Shown here: positions 7,650 to 14,979 of the stretch, piece after piece
How the letters are laid out: every line of letters begins with the position of its first letter
How positions within the stretch are numbered: position 1 is the stretch's first letter
Source of the DNA: Hymenobacter profundi
Lineage (GTDB): Bacteria > Bacteroidota > Bacteroidia > Cytophagales > Hymenobacteraceae
Assembly: GCF_019334315.1 (NCBI RefSeq)
Contig: NZ_JAHWGL010000040.1
Coordinates: 1-38,394 of the forward strand
DNA: 38,394 bases
Direction: 5' to 3'
Position numbers and translations under genes: made by a program
The notes under the pieces: model-generated
What the model was told of the DNA's origin: nothing
The model's database searches: none
Seen by the model: only the letters and a program-made list of their open reading frames with translations

Positions 7650-8615
7650 ATGCTTTCTCAACGCATTTCTTTGAGTCTGGCCCTGGCGGCCGGCTTTCTG
7701 GGCCTCGCCTCCTGCAACAAGGGCGGTGGCGATTTTCAGAAAACCAAGTCTGGTATCGAATACAAAATCTTCAAGAAGGTAGGCAACAAGTACGAGCCCC
7801 GCGAAGTAGCCGTCACCGGCGACCCTACCTACAAGGAACGCATCGGCAAGATTATGGGCTTGCACATTGAGTACCGCACAGCGAAAGACTCGCTGCTGAT
7901 GAGCTCGCGCGTGCAGCGCATGGGCATCCCCGCGCCGTTCCCTCTGGACTCGGTGCAGCAGAAAGGTGCGGAGGCCGAAGCCTTTGCCATGCTCCAGCCC
8001 GGCGACTCGGCCGTATTCAAATTCAACGCCGACACGCTGGCCATGAAGAACTCGGGCCGTCCGGCGCCGCCCTTCATCAAGAAGCAGGGCAACACCATCA
8101 CCATGCTGGTGAAAGCTGAGAAGGTACAAACCCGCGACGAGGCCATGGCCGACCAGCAGAAGCAAATGATGGACGCGCAGGTGAAAATGCAGGCGCACGC
8201 CAAGGAGCAGCTGAAAAAGGATGATGTGATTCTACAGGAATACATCAAGAAAAACAACCTGACTGCCCAGCGCGATACTTCAGGCGTGTACTATATCATC
8301 ACGCAAGCCGGCACCGGCGCCAAGCCCAAGACAGGCCAAACCGTTTCGGTGCAATACAAAGGCACCTTGCTCAATGGCAAAGAGTTCGACTCTTCGGCCA
8401 AAGGCAATGGTGGTAAGCCAATCGAGTTCCCGCTGGGGGTAGGCCAGGTGATTCCGGGCTGGGACAAGGGCATTGCCCTGCTACCCAAGGGCTCGAAGGC
8501 CGTACTGCTGATTCCTTCGTCGCTGGCCTATGGGCAGCGCGGCGCGGGTGCCGACATCCCCGCCGATGCGCCTCTGCGCTTCGATGTAGAGTTGGTAGAC
8601 GTGAAGCAACAATAG
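7650..8615 (+). CDS. FKBP-type peptidyl-prolyl cis-trans isomerase lipoprotein (paralog 1, extended N-terminal region)
   Basis: A 321-residue lipoprotein. The signal peptide ends in the lipobox LASC with the lipidated Cys at residue 22. Residues about 25-190 form an extra N-terminal region; it ends in a charged, helical stretch rich in K, Q, E and A, like the dimerising region of Mip/FkpA proteins. The FKBP domain occupies about 205-321 and keeps the usual active-site pattern: VQYKG, EFDSS, GVGQVIPGWD and SLAYG. It should catalyse proline isomerisation or act as a chaperone in the envelope. It opens a four-gene FKBP run, but a terminator separates it from the next three. GldI of gliding flavobacteria is of this type, so a role in T9SS or gliding is possible but not shown. 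Confidence 0.93.
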   Translation: MLSQRISLSLALAAGFLGLASCNKGGGDFQKTKSGIEYKIFKKVGNKYEPREVAVTGDPTYKERIGKIMGLHIEYRTAKDSLLMSSRVQRMGIPAPFPLDSVQQKGAEAEAFAMLQPGDSAVFKFNADTLAMKNSGRPAPPFIKKQGNTITMLVKAEKVQTRDEAMADQQKQMMDAQVKMQAHAKEQLKKDDVILQEYIKKNNLTAQRDTSGVYYIITQAGTGAKPKTGQTVSVQYKGTLLNGKEFDSSAKGNGGKPIEFPLGVGQVIPGWDKGIALLPKGSKAVLLIPSSLAYGQRGAGADIPADAPLRFDVELVDVKQQ

Positions 8616-8617
8616 GT

Positions 8618-8656
8618 AAATAACCGCCGCCGGATGCAACCCGGCGGCGGTTATTT
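8618..8656. terminator. Intrinsic terminator after FKBP paralog 1
   Basis: A perfect 16-base inverted repeat (arms 8618-8633 and 8641-8656) with the GC-rich core CCGCCGCCGG, a 7-base loop and a TTATTTTT tail. It begins 3 bases after the stop codon and ends 14 bases before the next start, so it should separate expression of paralog 1 from paralogs 2-4. Confidence 0.9.
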
Positions 8657-8669
8657 TTCTCTTACTGGT

Positions 8670-9209
8670 ATGATGAATACTTTTTCTTTCTTCCGCGCCT
8701 CGCGCTTTGTACTTGGTTTGCTGGTATTGCTACTGAGCGTTTCGTCCTGCCTCAACAATGACAGCAACGACGATTATCTTGAGGACTTGAAACGCCAAGC
8801 TGCCCAAGCTAAAATAGACGACGAAGCTACCATTCAGAAGTACTTAGCCGACAATAAGATCACGAAGTTTGATAAACGCGCTTCGGGTATGTATTTCGTG
8901 CAGGACAGCACTGCCCTAGGTACTGGCGATATGCCGAAAGCTGGTCAAACTGTTTCGGTGCGCTACACCGGCTATTATTTCACTACCCCCCCCAAGGCAT
9001 TTGATGCCTCTGGCGCTACACCTTTTCCTTTCACGTTGGGCATCGGCCAAGTAATTGCGGGCTGGGACGAAGGCATTGCGCTGATGCGCAAGGGAGGCAA
9101 GGCTACCTTACTTATTCCGTCAGAATTGGCATACGGTGTATTTGGTCGCTCTACTATTGCGCCGAATACACCGCTACGCTTCGAGGTAGAACTGATTGAC
9201 ATTAAATAA
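8670..9209 (+). CDS. FKBP-type peptidyl-prolyl cis-trans isomerase lipoprotein (paralog 2)
   Basis: A 179-residue lipoprotein with signal peptide and lipobox VSSC (Cys at residue 27). A short charged linker is followed by a complete FKBP domain, about residues 65-179, with the motifs VRYTG, AFDASG, GIGQVIAGWD and ELAYG. I chose the ATG at 8670 because the upstream start at 8634 lies in the loop of the terminator and would put a non-signal peptide stretch first. It shares with paralog 3 a repeated pattern before the domain (D-A-x-I-x-K-Y-L-x-D-N-x-I), showing recent common origin. It likely forms an operon with paralogs 3 and 4. Confidence 0.93.
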   Translation: MMNTFSFFRASRFVLGLLVLLLSVSSCLNNDSNDDYLEDLKRQAAQAKIDDEATIQKYLADNKITKFDKRASGMYFVQDSTALGTGDMPKAGQTVSVRYTGYYFTTPPKAFDASGATPFPFTLGIGQVIAGWDEGIALMRKGGKATLLIPSELAYGVFGRSTIAPNTPLRFEVELIDIK

Positions 9210-9240
9210 GCTAAGCGGCTCCCTTTTACTTTTTTTTCTG

Positions 9241-9810
9241 ATGATACGACCTCTTCTGCATCGCCTGTTTCTCTGCGCTTCGTTGCTGGTAGCTGCTGGC
9301 AGCGCTACGGTACTTTCTGGCTGTAACAACACGCCTAGCTACCTTAAGCAATACGAAGACCACCGCGAGCAGCAAAAAACCTTGGACGATGCTTCGATTA
9401 TGAAGTATCTCACGGACAACAACATCAAAAACTTCACCCGCACCGAATCGGGCTTGTACCTTGTTCCGGTAACGGATGCTCCTGCGGGCGCCGAGACGAT
9501 TAAAGAAGGGCAGCGGGTAGAGACGCAGTACATTGGCCGGTATCTCGAAAATGGCGTAGTGGGCACCAAGTTCGATAGTTCCTACGACAACCGTACGCCC
9601 TGCCAGTGCTTCCAGGTAGTAGCAGGCGCCGGCAACGTAATCAAGGGGTGGGATGAAGCCCTGCTGCTCATGAAGCCCGGCGACCGGAAGCAACTATTGA
9701 TTCCTTCCTATCTGGCCTATGGGTCTCAGTTGTCGGGCGACCAACTCTCGAACGTTGGCAACGACCAGGTGCTGTATTTCGACATGATCGTGACCAAGCG
9801 CATCAACTAA
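9241..9810 (+). CDS. FKBP-type peptidyl-prolyl cis-trans isomerase lipoprotein (paralog 3)
   Basis: A 189-residue lipoprotein with lipobox LSGC (Cys at residue 28). The FKBP domain, roughly residues 75-189, keeps KFDSS, AGNVIKGWDEAL and YLAYGS. It has a larger insertion around residues 103-125, including CQC, which is unusual in the family and could form a disulfide or bind metal in the envelope. The ATG at 9241 was preferred over an upstream frame start at 9196 because that start overlaps the previous gene and delays the signal peptide. Gap to the previous gene is 31 bases. Confidence 0.9.
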   Translation: MIRPLLHRLFLCASLLVAAGSATVLSGCNNTPSYLKQYEDHREQQKTLDDASIMKYLTDNNIKNFTRTESGLYLVPVTDAPAGAETIKEGQRVETQYIGRYLENGVVGTKFDSSYDNRTPCQCFQVVAGAGNVIKGWDEALLLMKPGDRKQLLIPSYLAYGSQLSGDQLSNVGNDQVLYFDMIVTKRIN

Positions 9811-9816
9811 CAACGC

Positions 9817-10266
9817 ATGATAGCAGCTCGTTGGTGGGGTTTGTGGCTGTGCTTGAGTCTGCTTTTCAGCACTCTCTCTGCTGTAGCGCAAACCACCCCA
9901 ACTGATACGATACAAACCGCTAGCGGCTTGCGCTACTTGGTAGCAACGCCCGGTACTGGTGCTACCCCCCAGCCCGGCGATAAGCTGGTAGTGGAATACT
10001 CCGGCTTCTTGCCCAGTGGCAAGGTGTTCGATTCGTCGGCAGTAGATGGGCATCCGTTGCGCCTGCGAGTAGGGCGCAGCGAAGTTATCGAAGGCTGGGA
10101 CGAGGTGCTCTTGCTCCTCCCCGCCGGCACCCGCGCCCGCGTCTGGATTCCGGCCGCGCTGGCCTACGGCGCGAAAGGCGCCCGCGACCCCGACGACGAC
10201 AGCCGCTACCTGATTCCACCCAACACCGACTTGGTCTTTGACCTAACCGTGGTGAAGGTGCGGTAA
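9817..10266 (+). CDS. FKBP-type peptidyl-prolyl cis-trans isomerase, secreted (paralog 4)
   Basis: A 149-residue protein with a cleavable type I signal peptide (predicted cut after AVA at about residue 24) and no lipobox, unlike its three neighbours. It would therefore be soluble in the periplasm or exported. The FKBP domain fills the rest: VEYSG, VFDSS, GRSEVIEGWDEV and ALAYGAKG. An acidic insertion with consecutive Asp residues (DPDDDSR) precedes the last strands. It starts 6 bases after paralog 3 stops, so the two are co-transcribed. Downstream is copy 2 of the covarying palindrome. Confidence 0.93.
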   Translation: MIAARWWGLWLCLSLLFSTLSAVAQTTPTDTIQTASGLRYLVATPGTGATPQPGDKLVVEYSGFLPSGKVFDSSAVDGHPLRLRVGRSEVIEGWDEVLLLLPAGTRARVWIPAALAYGAKGARDPDDDSRYLIPPNTDLVFDLTVVKVR

Positions 10267-10270
10267 GTAA

Positions 10271-10380
10271 AGTCTGTCATCCTGAGCAAAGCGAAGGACC
10301 TTCTCACGCTAGAACGATTTTCGTAACAACGACTCGTTCTGACGTAAGAAGGTCCTTCGCTTTGCTCAGGATGACAGACT
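10271..10380. repeat. Covarying palindrome, copy 2 (arms 10271-10304 and 10347-10380)
   Basis: A perfect 34-base inverted repeat. Where copies 1 and 3 read TGCAGC and CGGAGC after CTGAG, this copy reads CAAAGC, and the opposite arm changes to match. The loop keeps the inner GAACGA / TCGTTC pair. TCACCA-type repeats follow up to the recO stop codon. It lies between convergent genes and could double as a terminator. Confidence 0.9.
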
Positions 10381-10416
10381 TATTTTTTACTCATTCACCA
10401 TCTCACAGCTTCGCCA

Positions 10417-11139
10417 CTACTCCGCCAGCACTTCCGATAATACAGCCAGAGAACGGACATCACCCAGGTGTTCGATATGGAGCTGGTAGTAACGGATAAG
10501 CAAATTGAGCAGCTCGCGGCGCACCCGGCCGTTGGGCACGGTGGCGTGGGTAGGGTCGTGCAATAGCTCGTCGAAGTACTGATCGAACTCCTGGAAGCGC
10601 AGCACGGTAGGCGTGCTGGTGCCGCTACCCGTAGCAGGCACCGCCGAGGCGAAGGCCACCTGCGTAGTTATCTCCTGCCCCGATTCTATTCCAAACCCTA
10701 AGTAGGAAGCCAGGCGCAGCAGGAAAATCAGGGCAAAGTTTTCGAAGCCCGTTTGCTGCTGATCGAAGGCCAACAAGGCGTCGTGCAGGAAATGAAACAG
10801 TGGCTCATTTTCTTCCTCTTCCTGCACCACCCGTCCTACAATTTCCGACAGCACCAACACCACGCTACTCTTCTGCACATCAAACGGAATGCTGCGGTAG
10901 GACTCAGCGCAACGGTACTCCGAGAGGCGCGTTAGGCCGCCCTGCCGCGAGGTGTAGGCCACCAGATCCAGCAGCGTAAACGGCTGAAACAGCGCAATAC
11001 GCCCGGGAGGTTTAGCCTTGCGCACCCCATTCACCACGTACGACTGCAACCCCAGCCGCTCGGTATACACCCGGGCAATGATAGACGTTTCGCGGTAACG
11101 CATGTAGTTAAGAACAATACCGCGGGTTTTGATGAGCAT
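10417..11139 (-). CDS. recO: DNA repair protein RecO
   Basis: A 240-residue recombination mediator. RecO works with RecR to load RecA on single-stranded DNA coated by SSB. The N-terminal OB-fold is recognisable (TRGIVLNYMRYRETSIIARVYTE), followed by the basic VNGVRKAKPPGR segment and the helical RecO C-terminal domain. No zinc-binding cysteine cluster is seen, as is common in this phylum. The ATG at 11137-11139 gives the normal N-terminus. It lies 98 bases downstream of porZ on the same strand, a neighbourhood I recall from other Bacteroidota. Confidence 0.95.
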   Translation of the reverse strand: MLIKTRGIVLNYMRYRETSIIARVYTERLGLQSYVVNGVRKAKPPGRIALFQPFTLLDLVAYTSRQGGLTRLSEYRCAESYRSIPFDVQKSSVVLVLSEIVGRVVQEEEENEPLFHFLHDALLAFDQQQTGFENFALIFLLRLASYLGFGIESGQEITTQVAFASAVPATGSGTSTPTVLRFQEFDQYFDELLHDPTHATVPNGRVRRELLNLLIRYYQLHIEHLGDVRSLAVLSEVLAE

Positions 11140-11237
11140 GATTTCACTTAAAAGAGTAAGAGTAGCTCACGTCCTTCAACTAGGAAGAGCGCAAGCTTTT
11201 GATATCTGCTTTAACAACCTTTAGAATAGACTAATTC

Positions 11238-13592
11238 CTAATTCTCTACTACCGCAATTTTGCTGATGCAGCCGTTCTTGCCATCGGCGTCGGAGGAAAG
11301 AACCAGGTACACGCCGGACTGCACGCGGCGGTTGTTGCTATCCAATAGATTCCAGGTGACGGTGCCGCCGTTGGCGCGGGTTTGGTAGACAAGGGCGCCG
11401 GTGACGTCCGTTATTTTCACAATAGCATCGTTCACTAGGCCCGAAATCCCTACCTCACCCGTGAAGCTGGTGCGAACGGGGTTAGGGGTCACCTTCACAC
11501 AGTCAGGCTTGCCTTCCGTGACGGTGGCCGAGCCGCGGTACGTCACCAGGCCCGCATCGGTGGCCACGAACACCTCGCCGGTACGGTCGTTCACCGATAC
11601 GTCGTTGATGCGGTTGGAGGGTAGCGGGCTGTTGTCGGTGGTGAAGTGCAGCAGCGCCTCGTCGGCATCGGCATTGAACAGCCACAAACCATTATCGGCC
11701 GTGCCGAACCACTTGCGGTTGGCCCCATCTGTGGCGATGCACAGCACGGTTTGGCCGCGTAAAATGGCAAAGCCGGTATCCGATTCGCCCTTACGCAGGA
11801 ATGGCACCCGAAAAGTTGCGCTGGGGTCGAAGGCTTGGCTGGGGTCGTCGAATACGGCCACGCCCACTTCGCCACTGCTGCCGCTGGCTACCCAGATGGC
11901 ACCTCGTCGGTCCTTCACTACATCGTAGAGATTGATGAGACCCGGCGTAGAGTTATCGGGGGCGGTAGCACTCGTGAAATAGCGCACGGCGCCGGTAGCG
12001 GGGTCGTAGGCCACTAGGCCCTGTCCGCCCTGGCGGGCCTGCGTGGCCCAGGCCACGTTGTCGTCGTCGAGAGCGAGGCGGTCGAGGTTTTCGGAACCGG
12101 AGAAGTAGGGCAGCGTCCGCCAGGCATTGCTGGTAGGGCTAAAGACGAATAAGCCCGAATTGTTGGTGCGCTGGTGGCGGTTTACTACCCATACGTCGCC
12201 GTTGCCGTCCAAGGCCACGTCTGTGATGCGAGCATAGTTCGGATTACTGATGGCACTCAGCAGCGGGCTGTTGCCGTTGGCAGGGTTGAACAGCCGAAAA
12301 TTACCCGCGCCCTTCCATTCCAGCAGTCCCTGCCCATAGCTGCCCACGTAGAGCGTACCGTCGGCGGTGCGCACACCGTGGGTCAGGTCTTTGGGATTGG
12401 GATATTGCGTAGGGTCGGGTAGGGTGGTTGATGTGATATTGGTCCAGCGGCCATCATGATATTCATAAAAACCAGCGTACAGGTCGCTTTGCAGGTAGCG
12501 GTCCTGGTAGCCGCCGCTGAACACATCGGTGATGCCGCTACGAGCATCGCTATACACGCCAAAGCTGAGGGAGCTGGCCGGGGCGTTATTTACAAAGCTC
12601 TCCGCCTGCTGCCCATCGGCCGCAAGGCGGACGAGGCCATTGCGATAATCAGCCACATAGTAGGCGCCATCCCGCGCCCGCAAAGCCGCCCGCGGGCTTT
12701 GAACAGGCGCGGCAGCGAGCGGCCGAACCTGTCCGGCAGCAGTCAGCACGCTCACTTTTTGGTTATCGGTGATGATCAACCCAGCTGCCGAAGGGGTGAG
12801 TTGGTTGAAGGTGCTAGCACTGGTGCCGGGTACCGCCTGCCAGGTTTGGCTGGCAGGTAGGAAGCGGTAGAGCTGGTCGCCGTTGACGCCCGCGTACACG
12901 GTGCCAGCCTGCGTAGCCAGTGTGCGGTATGGGTCGCCGGCGCGCGCGGGTAGGACGATGGCCCAGGCACGAGAATCGAGCAGGTTGGCGGCCAGCGAGC
13001 CGCGCAGGACGCCGCCCGATGTGGCGGCCAACAGGTAGCCATCGGCCACGGTGGTAGCATACACTTGCACGGCAGCCCCACCAGCACCAATAGTGGTGTA
13101 GGTTTCGCGCACTTCCAGCCGCGCCATATCCAGCACCAGCAGCCCAAAGCTGCATGATAGGTAGGCCATCCGGTTATTGAATGAGATGCCGTAAATGGCT
13201 TTAATACCCGTGATTTGCTTACGCAGGATATCCGTCAGGTTCTGGATGGAGCCATCGGCTTGCAGCACGTCGAGGTTGCCGTTGACGTAGGCCACCAGCG
13301 TCTGGCGCGTCAGGGAATCGTAAGCCACGGTTTGCACGCCTACGTCGTGCAGGCCGTCGCGACGCGAGAGCAGGGCCGTAGTATTCAGCTCCTTATCGTA
13401 GTAAAAAAAAGCATCTTCGGCGGCTACGTATACGCGGCTGCCGGCATCGGCCAGGGCCTTGGCGCGGTTGCTGGGTAGGTGCAGTTGCCAATCGCCATAA
13501 CCCACGCCCGACTGCGCCCAGGCAGACGACGGGGGCAGCAAGCCCGTAAGCAGAAGCAGTACACAGCACAGGGTGGGTAGGAGGTGGCGCAT
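11238..13592 (-). CDS. porZ: PorZ-type beta-propeller protein with type IX secretion sorting domain
   Basis: A 784-residue exported protein: signal peptide (ending near AWAQ), then a PorZ N-terminal region beginning with GYGDWQLHLP and repeated propeller blades (for example GGVLRGSLAANLLDSRAW and VYVAAEDAFFYYDK). A C-terminal type A sorting domain follows, with VTPNPVRTSF and a closing Ig-like fold (QSGVYLVLSS). In Porphyromonas, PorZ sits on the cell surface and helps PorU attach cargo to anionic LPS. I chose the ATG at 13590-13592; a TTG nine bases upstream is in frame but less likely. The stop codon lies in a GAATTAGGAATTAG repeat. The recO neighbour supports the assignment. Confidence 0.88.
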   Translation of the reverse strand: MRHLLPTLCCVLLLLTGLLPPSSAWAQSGVGYGDWQLHLPSNRAKALADAGSRVYVAAEDAFFYYDKELNTTALLSRRDGLHDVGVQTVAYDSLTRQTLVAYVNGNLDVLQADGSIQNLTDILRKQITGIKAIYGISFNNRMAYLSCSFGLLVLDMARLEVRETYTTIGAGGAAVQVYATTVADGYLLAATSGGVLRGSLAANLLDSRAWAIVLPARAGDPYRTLATQAGTVYAGVNGDQLYRFLPASQTWQAVPGTSASTFNQLTPSAAGLIITDNQKVSVLTAAGQVRPLAAAPVQSPRAALRARDGAYYVADYRNGLVRLAADGQQAESFVNNAPASSLSFGVYSDARSGITDVFSGGYQDRYLQSDLYAGFYEYHDGRWTNITSTTLPDPTQYPNPKDLTHGVRTADGTLYVGSYGQGLLEWKGAGNFRLFNPANGNSPLLSAISNPNYARITDVALDGNGDVWVVNRHQRTNNSGLFVFSPTSNAWRTLPYFSGSENLDRLALDDDNVAWATQARQGGQGLVAYDPATGAVRYFTSATAPDNSTPGLINLYDVVKDRRGAIWVASGSSGEVGVAVFDDPSQAFDPSATFRVPFLRKGESDTGFAILRGQTVLCIATDGANRKWFGTADNGLWLFNADADEALLHFTTDNSPLPSNRINDVSVNDRTGEVFVATDAGLVTYRGSATVTEGKPDCVKVTPNPVRTSFTGEVGISGLVNDAIVKITDVTGALVYQTRANGGTVTWNLLDSNNRRVQSGVYLVLSSDADGKNGCISKIAVVEN

Positions 13593-13618
13593 GCGGAACA
13601 AGGTACATACTACGCCTT

Positions 13619-13650
13619 TAGCTTGTAGCTATTGGCCGTGGGCTTTTCGA
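13619..13650. repeat. Half copy of the AGCTATTGGCTG-type repeat
   Basis: TAGCTATTGGCCGTGGGC closely matches the left arm of the repeat at 1058-1089. Only one arm is present. It lies in the 84-base gap between tdk and porZ. Confidence 0.55.
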
Positions 13651-13676
13651 TTGGTCAGCCAACTTCTGCTTACCCC

Positions 13677-14306
13677 TTAGCTTTCCTGTCGGGCAGCGGG
13701 ACGAACTGTGGCGGGTGCTTTCTCCTGCATTCCGGCTTGAAAACACGGCCGGCAACGTGCTTCGTACGAATCGGTTTCGCCGAGCAGCACCTGCGCCTCA
13801 GACGCCGCAATACGAAACGAGTACGCGGCCACCTCGCCGCAGCACACGCACACGGCGTTTACTTTGGTCACGAACTCGGCCACGGCCATCAGGGCCGGCA
13901 TGGGGCCGAAGGGCTTGCCAGTGTAGTCCATGTCGAGGCCAGCCACGATGACGCGGGTACCCTGATTGGCCAACTGATTGCACACATCAACCAGTGAATG
14001 GTCGAAGAACTGCGCTTCGTCGATGCCCACCACGTCGCAGCCGCTAGCGAGCAGCAGTATTTCTTCGGGAAGTTGCACGGGGGTGGAGCGGATGCTGGTG
14101 GCGTTATGCGACACCACATCGTGCTCGTGGTAGCGGGTATCGAGGGCGGGCTTGAAGATTTCGACCCGCTGGCGGGCAATTTTGGCGCGATTGAGCCGGC
14201 GGATCAGCTCCTCGGTCTTACCCGAAAACATAGAGCCCGCCACCACTTCAATCCAGCCCCGATGCGGCGCTTCGCGGCCATTGCCAACGCGAGGTTCGAT
14301 GAACAC
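13677..14306 (-). CDS. tdk: Thymidine kinase, type II
   Basis: A 209-residue enzyme that phosphorylates thymidine with ATP in the salvage pathway. P-loop GSMFSGKT is at residues 24-31 and the catalytic Asp-Glu motif DEAQF at 96-100. Zinc-ligand pairs CVCC (153-156) and CRPC (185-188) close the lasso domain. The start is a GTG at 14304-14306 (reading FIEPRVG next), since no in-frame ATG gives a family-like N-terminus. The frame stays open further to a TTG at 14361-14363, but that overlaps a good promoter. Length fits the family (about 190-210). Confidence 0.95.
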   Translation of the reverse strand: MFIEPRVGNGREAPHRGWIEVVAGSMFSGKTEELIRRLNRAKIARQRVEIFKPALDTRYHEHDVVSHNATSIRSTPVQLPEEILLLASGCDVVGIDEAQFFDHSLVDVCNQLANQGTRVIVAGLDMDYTGKPFGPMPALMAVAEFVTKVNAVCVCCGEVAAYSFRIAASEAQVLLGETDSYEARCRPCFQAGMQEKAPATVRPAARQES

Positions 14307-14360
14307 AGTCGATGCGTGAATGAATGAGTGAATAATAGAATTTGCCCGGAGGCAAACGGT

Positions 14361-14391
14361 CAAATTTACAACTTTGGCCGGCAGGCGGCAA
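14361..14391 (-). promoter_or_regulatory. Bacteroidota-type promoter for tdk
   Basis: On the minus strand TTG (14389-14391), 20-base spacer, TAAATTTG (14361-14368). The -7 box is a perfect TAnnTTTG. Expected leader is about 48 bases to the GTG start, which supports that start over the upstream TTG lying inside the -7 box. Confidence 0.65.
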
Positions 14392-14434
14392 CAACGTTGT
14401 TTTTGCAGTTGAGGGGGTGAGTGAGGTTGTGGGA

Positions 14435-14582
14435 GTGAGGGTAGGAAGTAAGAAGTTTGTCATCCTGAGCGGAGCGAAGGACCTTATGCCAGTTGAACGA
14501 CCATCCTATCAACGACTCGTTCCACCGTGATAAGGTCCTTCGCTCCGCTCAGGATGACAAACTTCTTACTTCCTACCCTCAC
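14435..14582. repeat. Covarying palindrome, copy 3 (53-base perfect arms)
   Basis: Arms 14435-14487 and 14530-14582 are exact reverse complements. The core matches copies 1 and 2, with the variable triplet CGGAGC / GCTCCG. The perfect pairing extends outward through GTAGGAAGTAAGAAGTTTG, beyond the core. The loop holds GAACGA and TCGTTC. G-rich GTGAG units (14411-14440) and CACCCTC units (14577-14610) flank it. No gene is supported in 14307-14619. Confidence 0.92.
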
Positions 14583-14619
14583 ACCCTCACACCCTCCTAC
14601 CTCCTACCCCCACACCCAC

Positions 14620-14946
14620 CTACCCTTCTCCATACTGCACGTGCGGCAGCTTGGTGGCTTCGGGTACACGGCCTGCCACCTCGCCGGCGGGTAGGCGGGT
14701 TTGGCAGGTGAGACGCTCCTGGCTGAGCAGACGGCCAGCACGGCGGTAGCGCAATTCTACATCGGTAGGCGGCGTTAGTAGTTCCAAGCCCGTTATAACC
14801 TGAATGCGGCAGCTGGTGCACCGCCCACGGCCCCCGCAGGCGTGCATCCAGTCGTGGCCGGCGGCGTGCAGGGCCGCTAGCAACGTAGCGTCGGCCGGCA
14901 CCGGCACGGCCGCACCAAATAGATTTTGCACGGTCAGAATGGGCAT
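14620..14946 (-). CDS. 2Fe-2S ferredoxin (adrenodoxin-type cysteine pattern)
   Basis: A 108-residue soluble electron carrier. The four cluster ligands are C37, C43, C46 and C81 (C-x5-C-x2-C ... C), within HACGGRGRCTSC and LTCQTRL. It is slightly longer than a minimal plant-type ferredoxin. Its partner is not in the window; general candidates are iron-sulfur assembly or a monooxygenase. It is transcribed divergently from the hypothetical gene at 14980, with only 33 bases between start codons, so at least one promoter must lie inside a coding region. Confidence 0.9.
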   Translation of the reverse strand: MPILTVQNLFGAAVPVPADATLLAALHAAGHDWMHACGGRGRCTSCRIQVITGLELLTPPTDVELRYRRAGRLLSQERLTCQTRLPAGEVAGRVPEATKLPHVQYGEG

Positions 14947-14979
14947 CTTTCCCTAAATTGCCATTGAATAAGGCTTTCA

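Noticed and set aside
13593..13601. TTG start for porZ three codons upstream
   Set aside because: The ATG at 13590-13592 gives a normal signal peptide, so the weaker codon is not needed.
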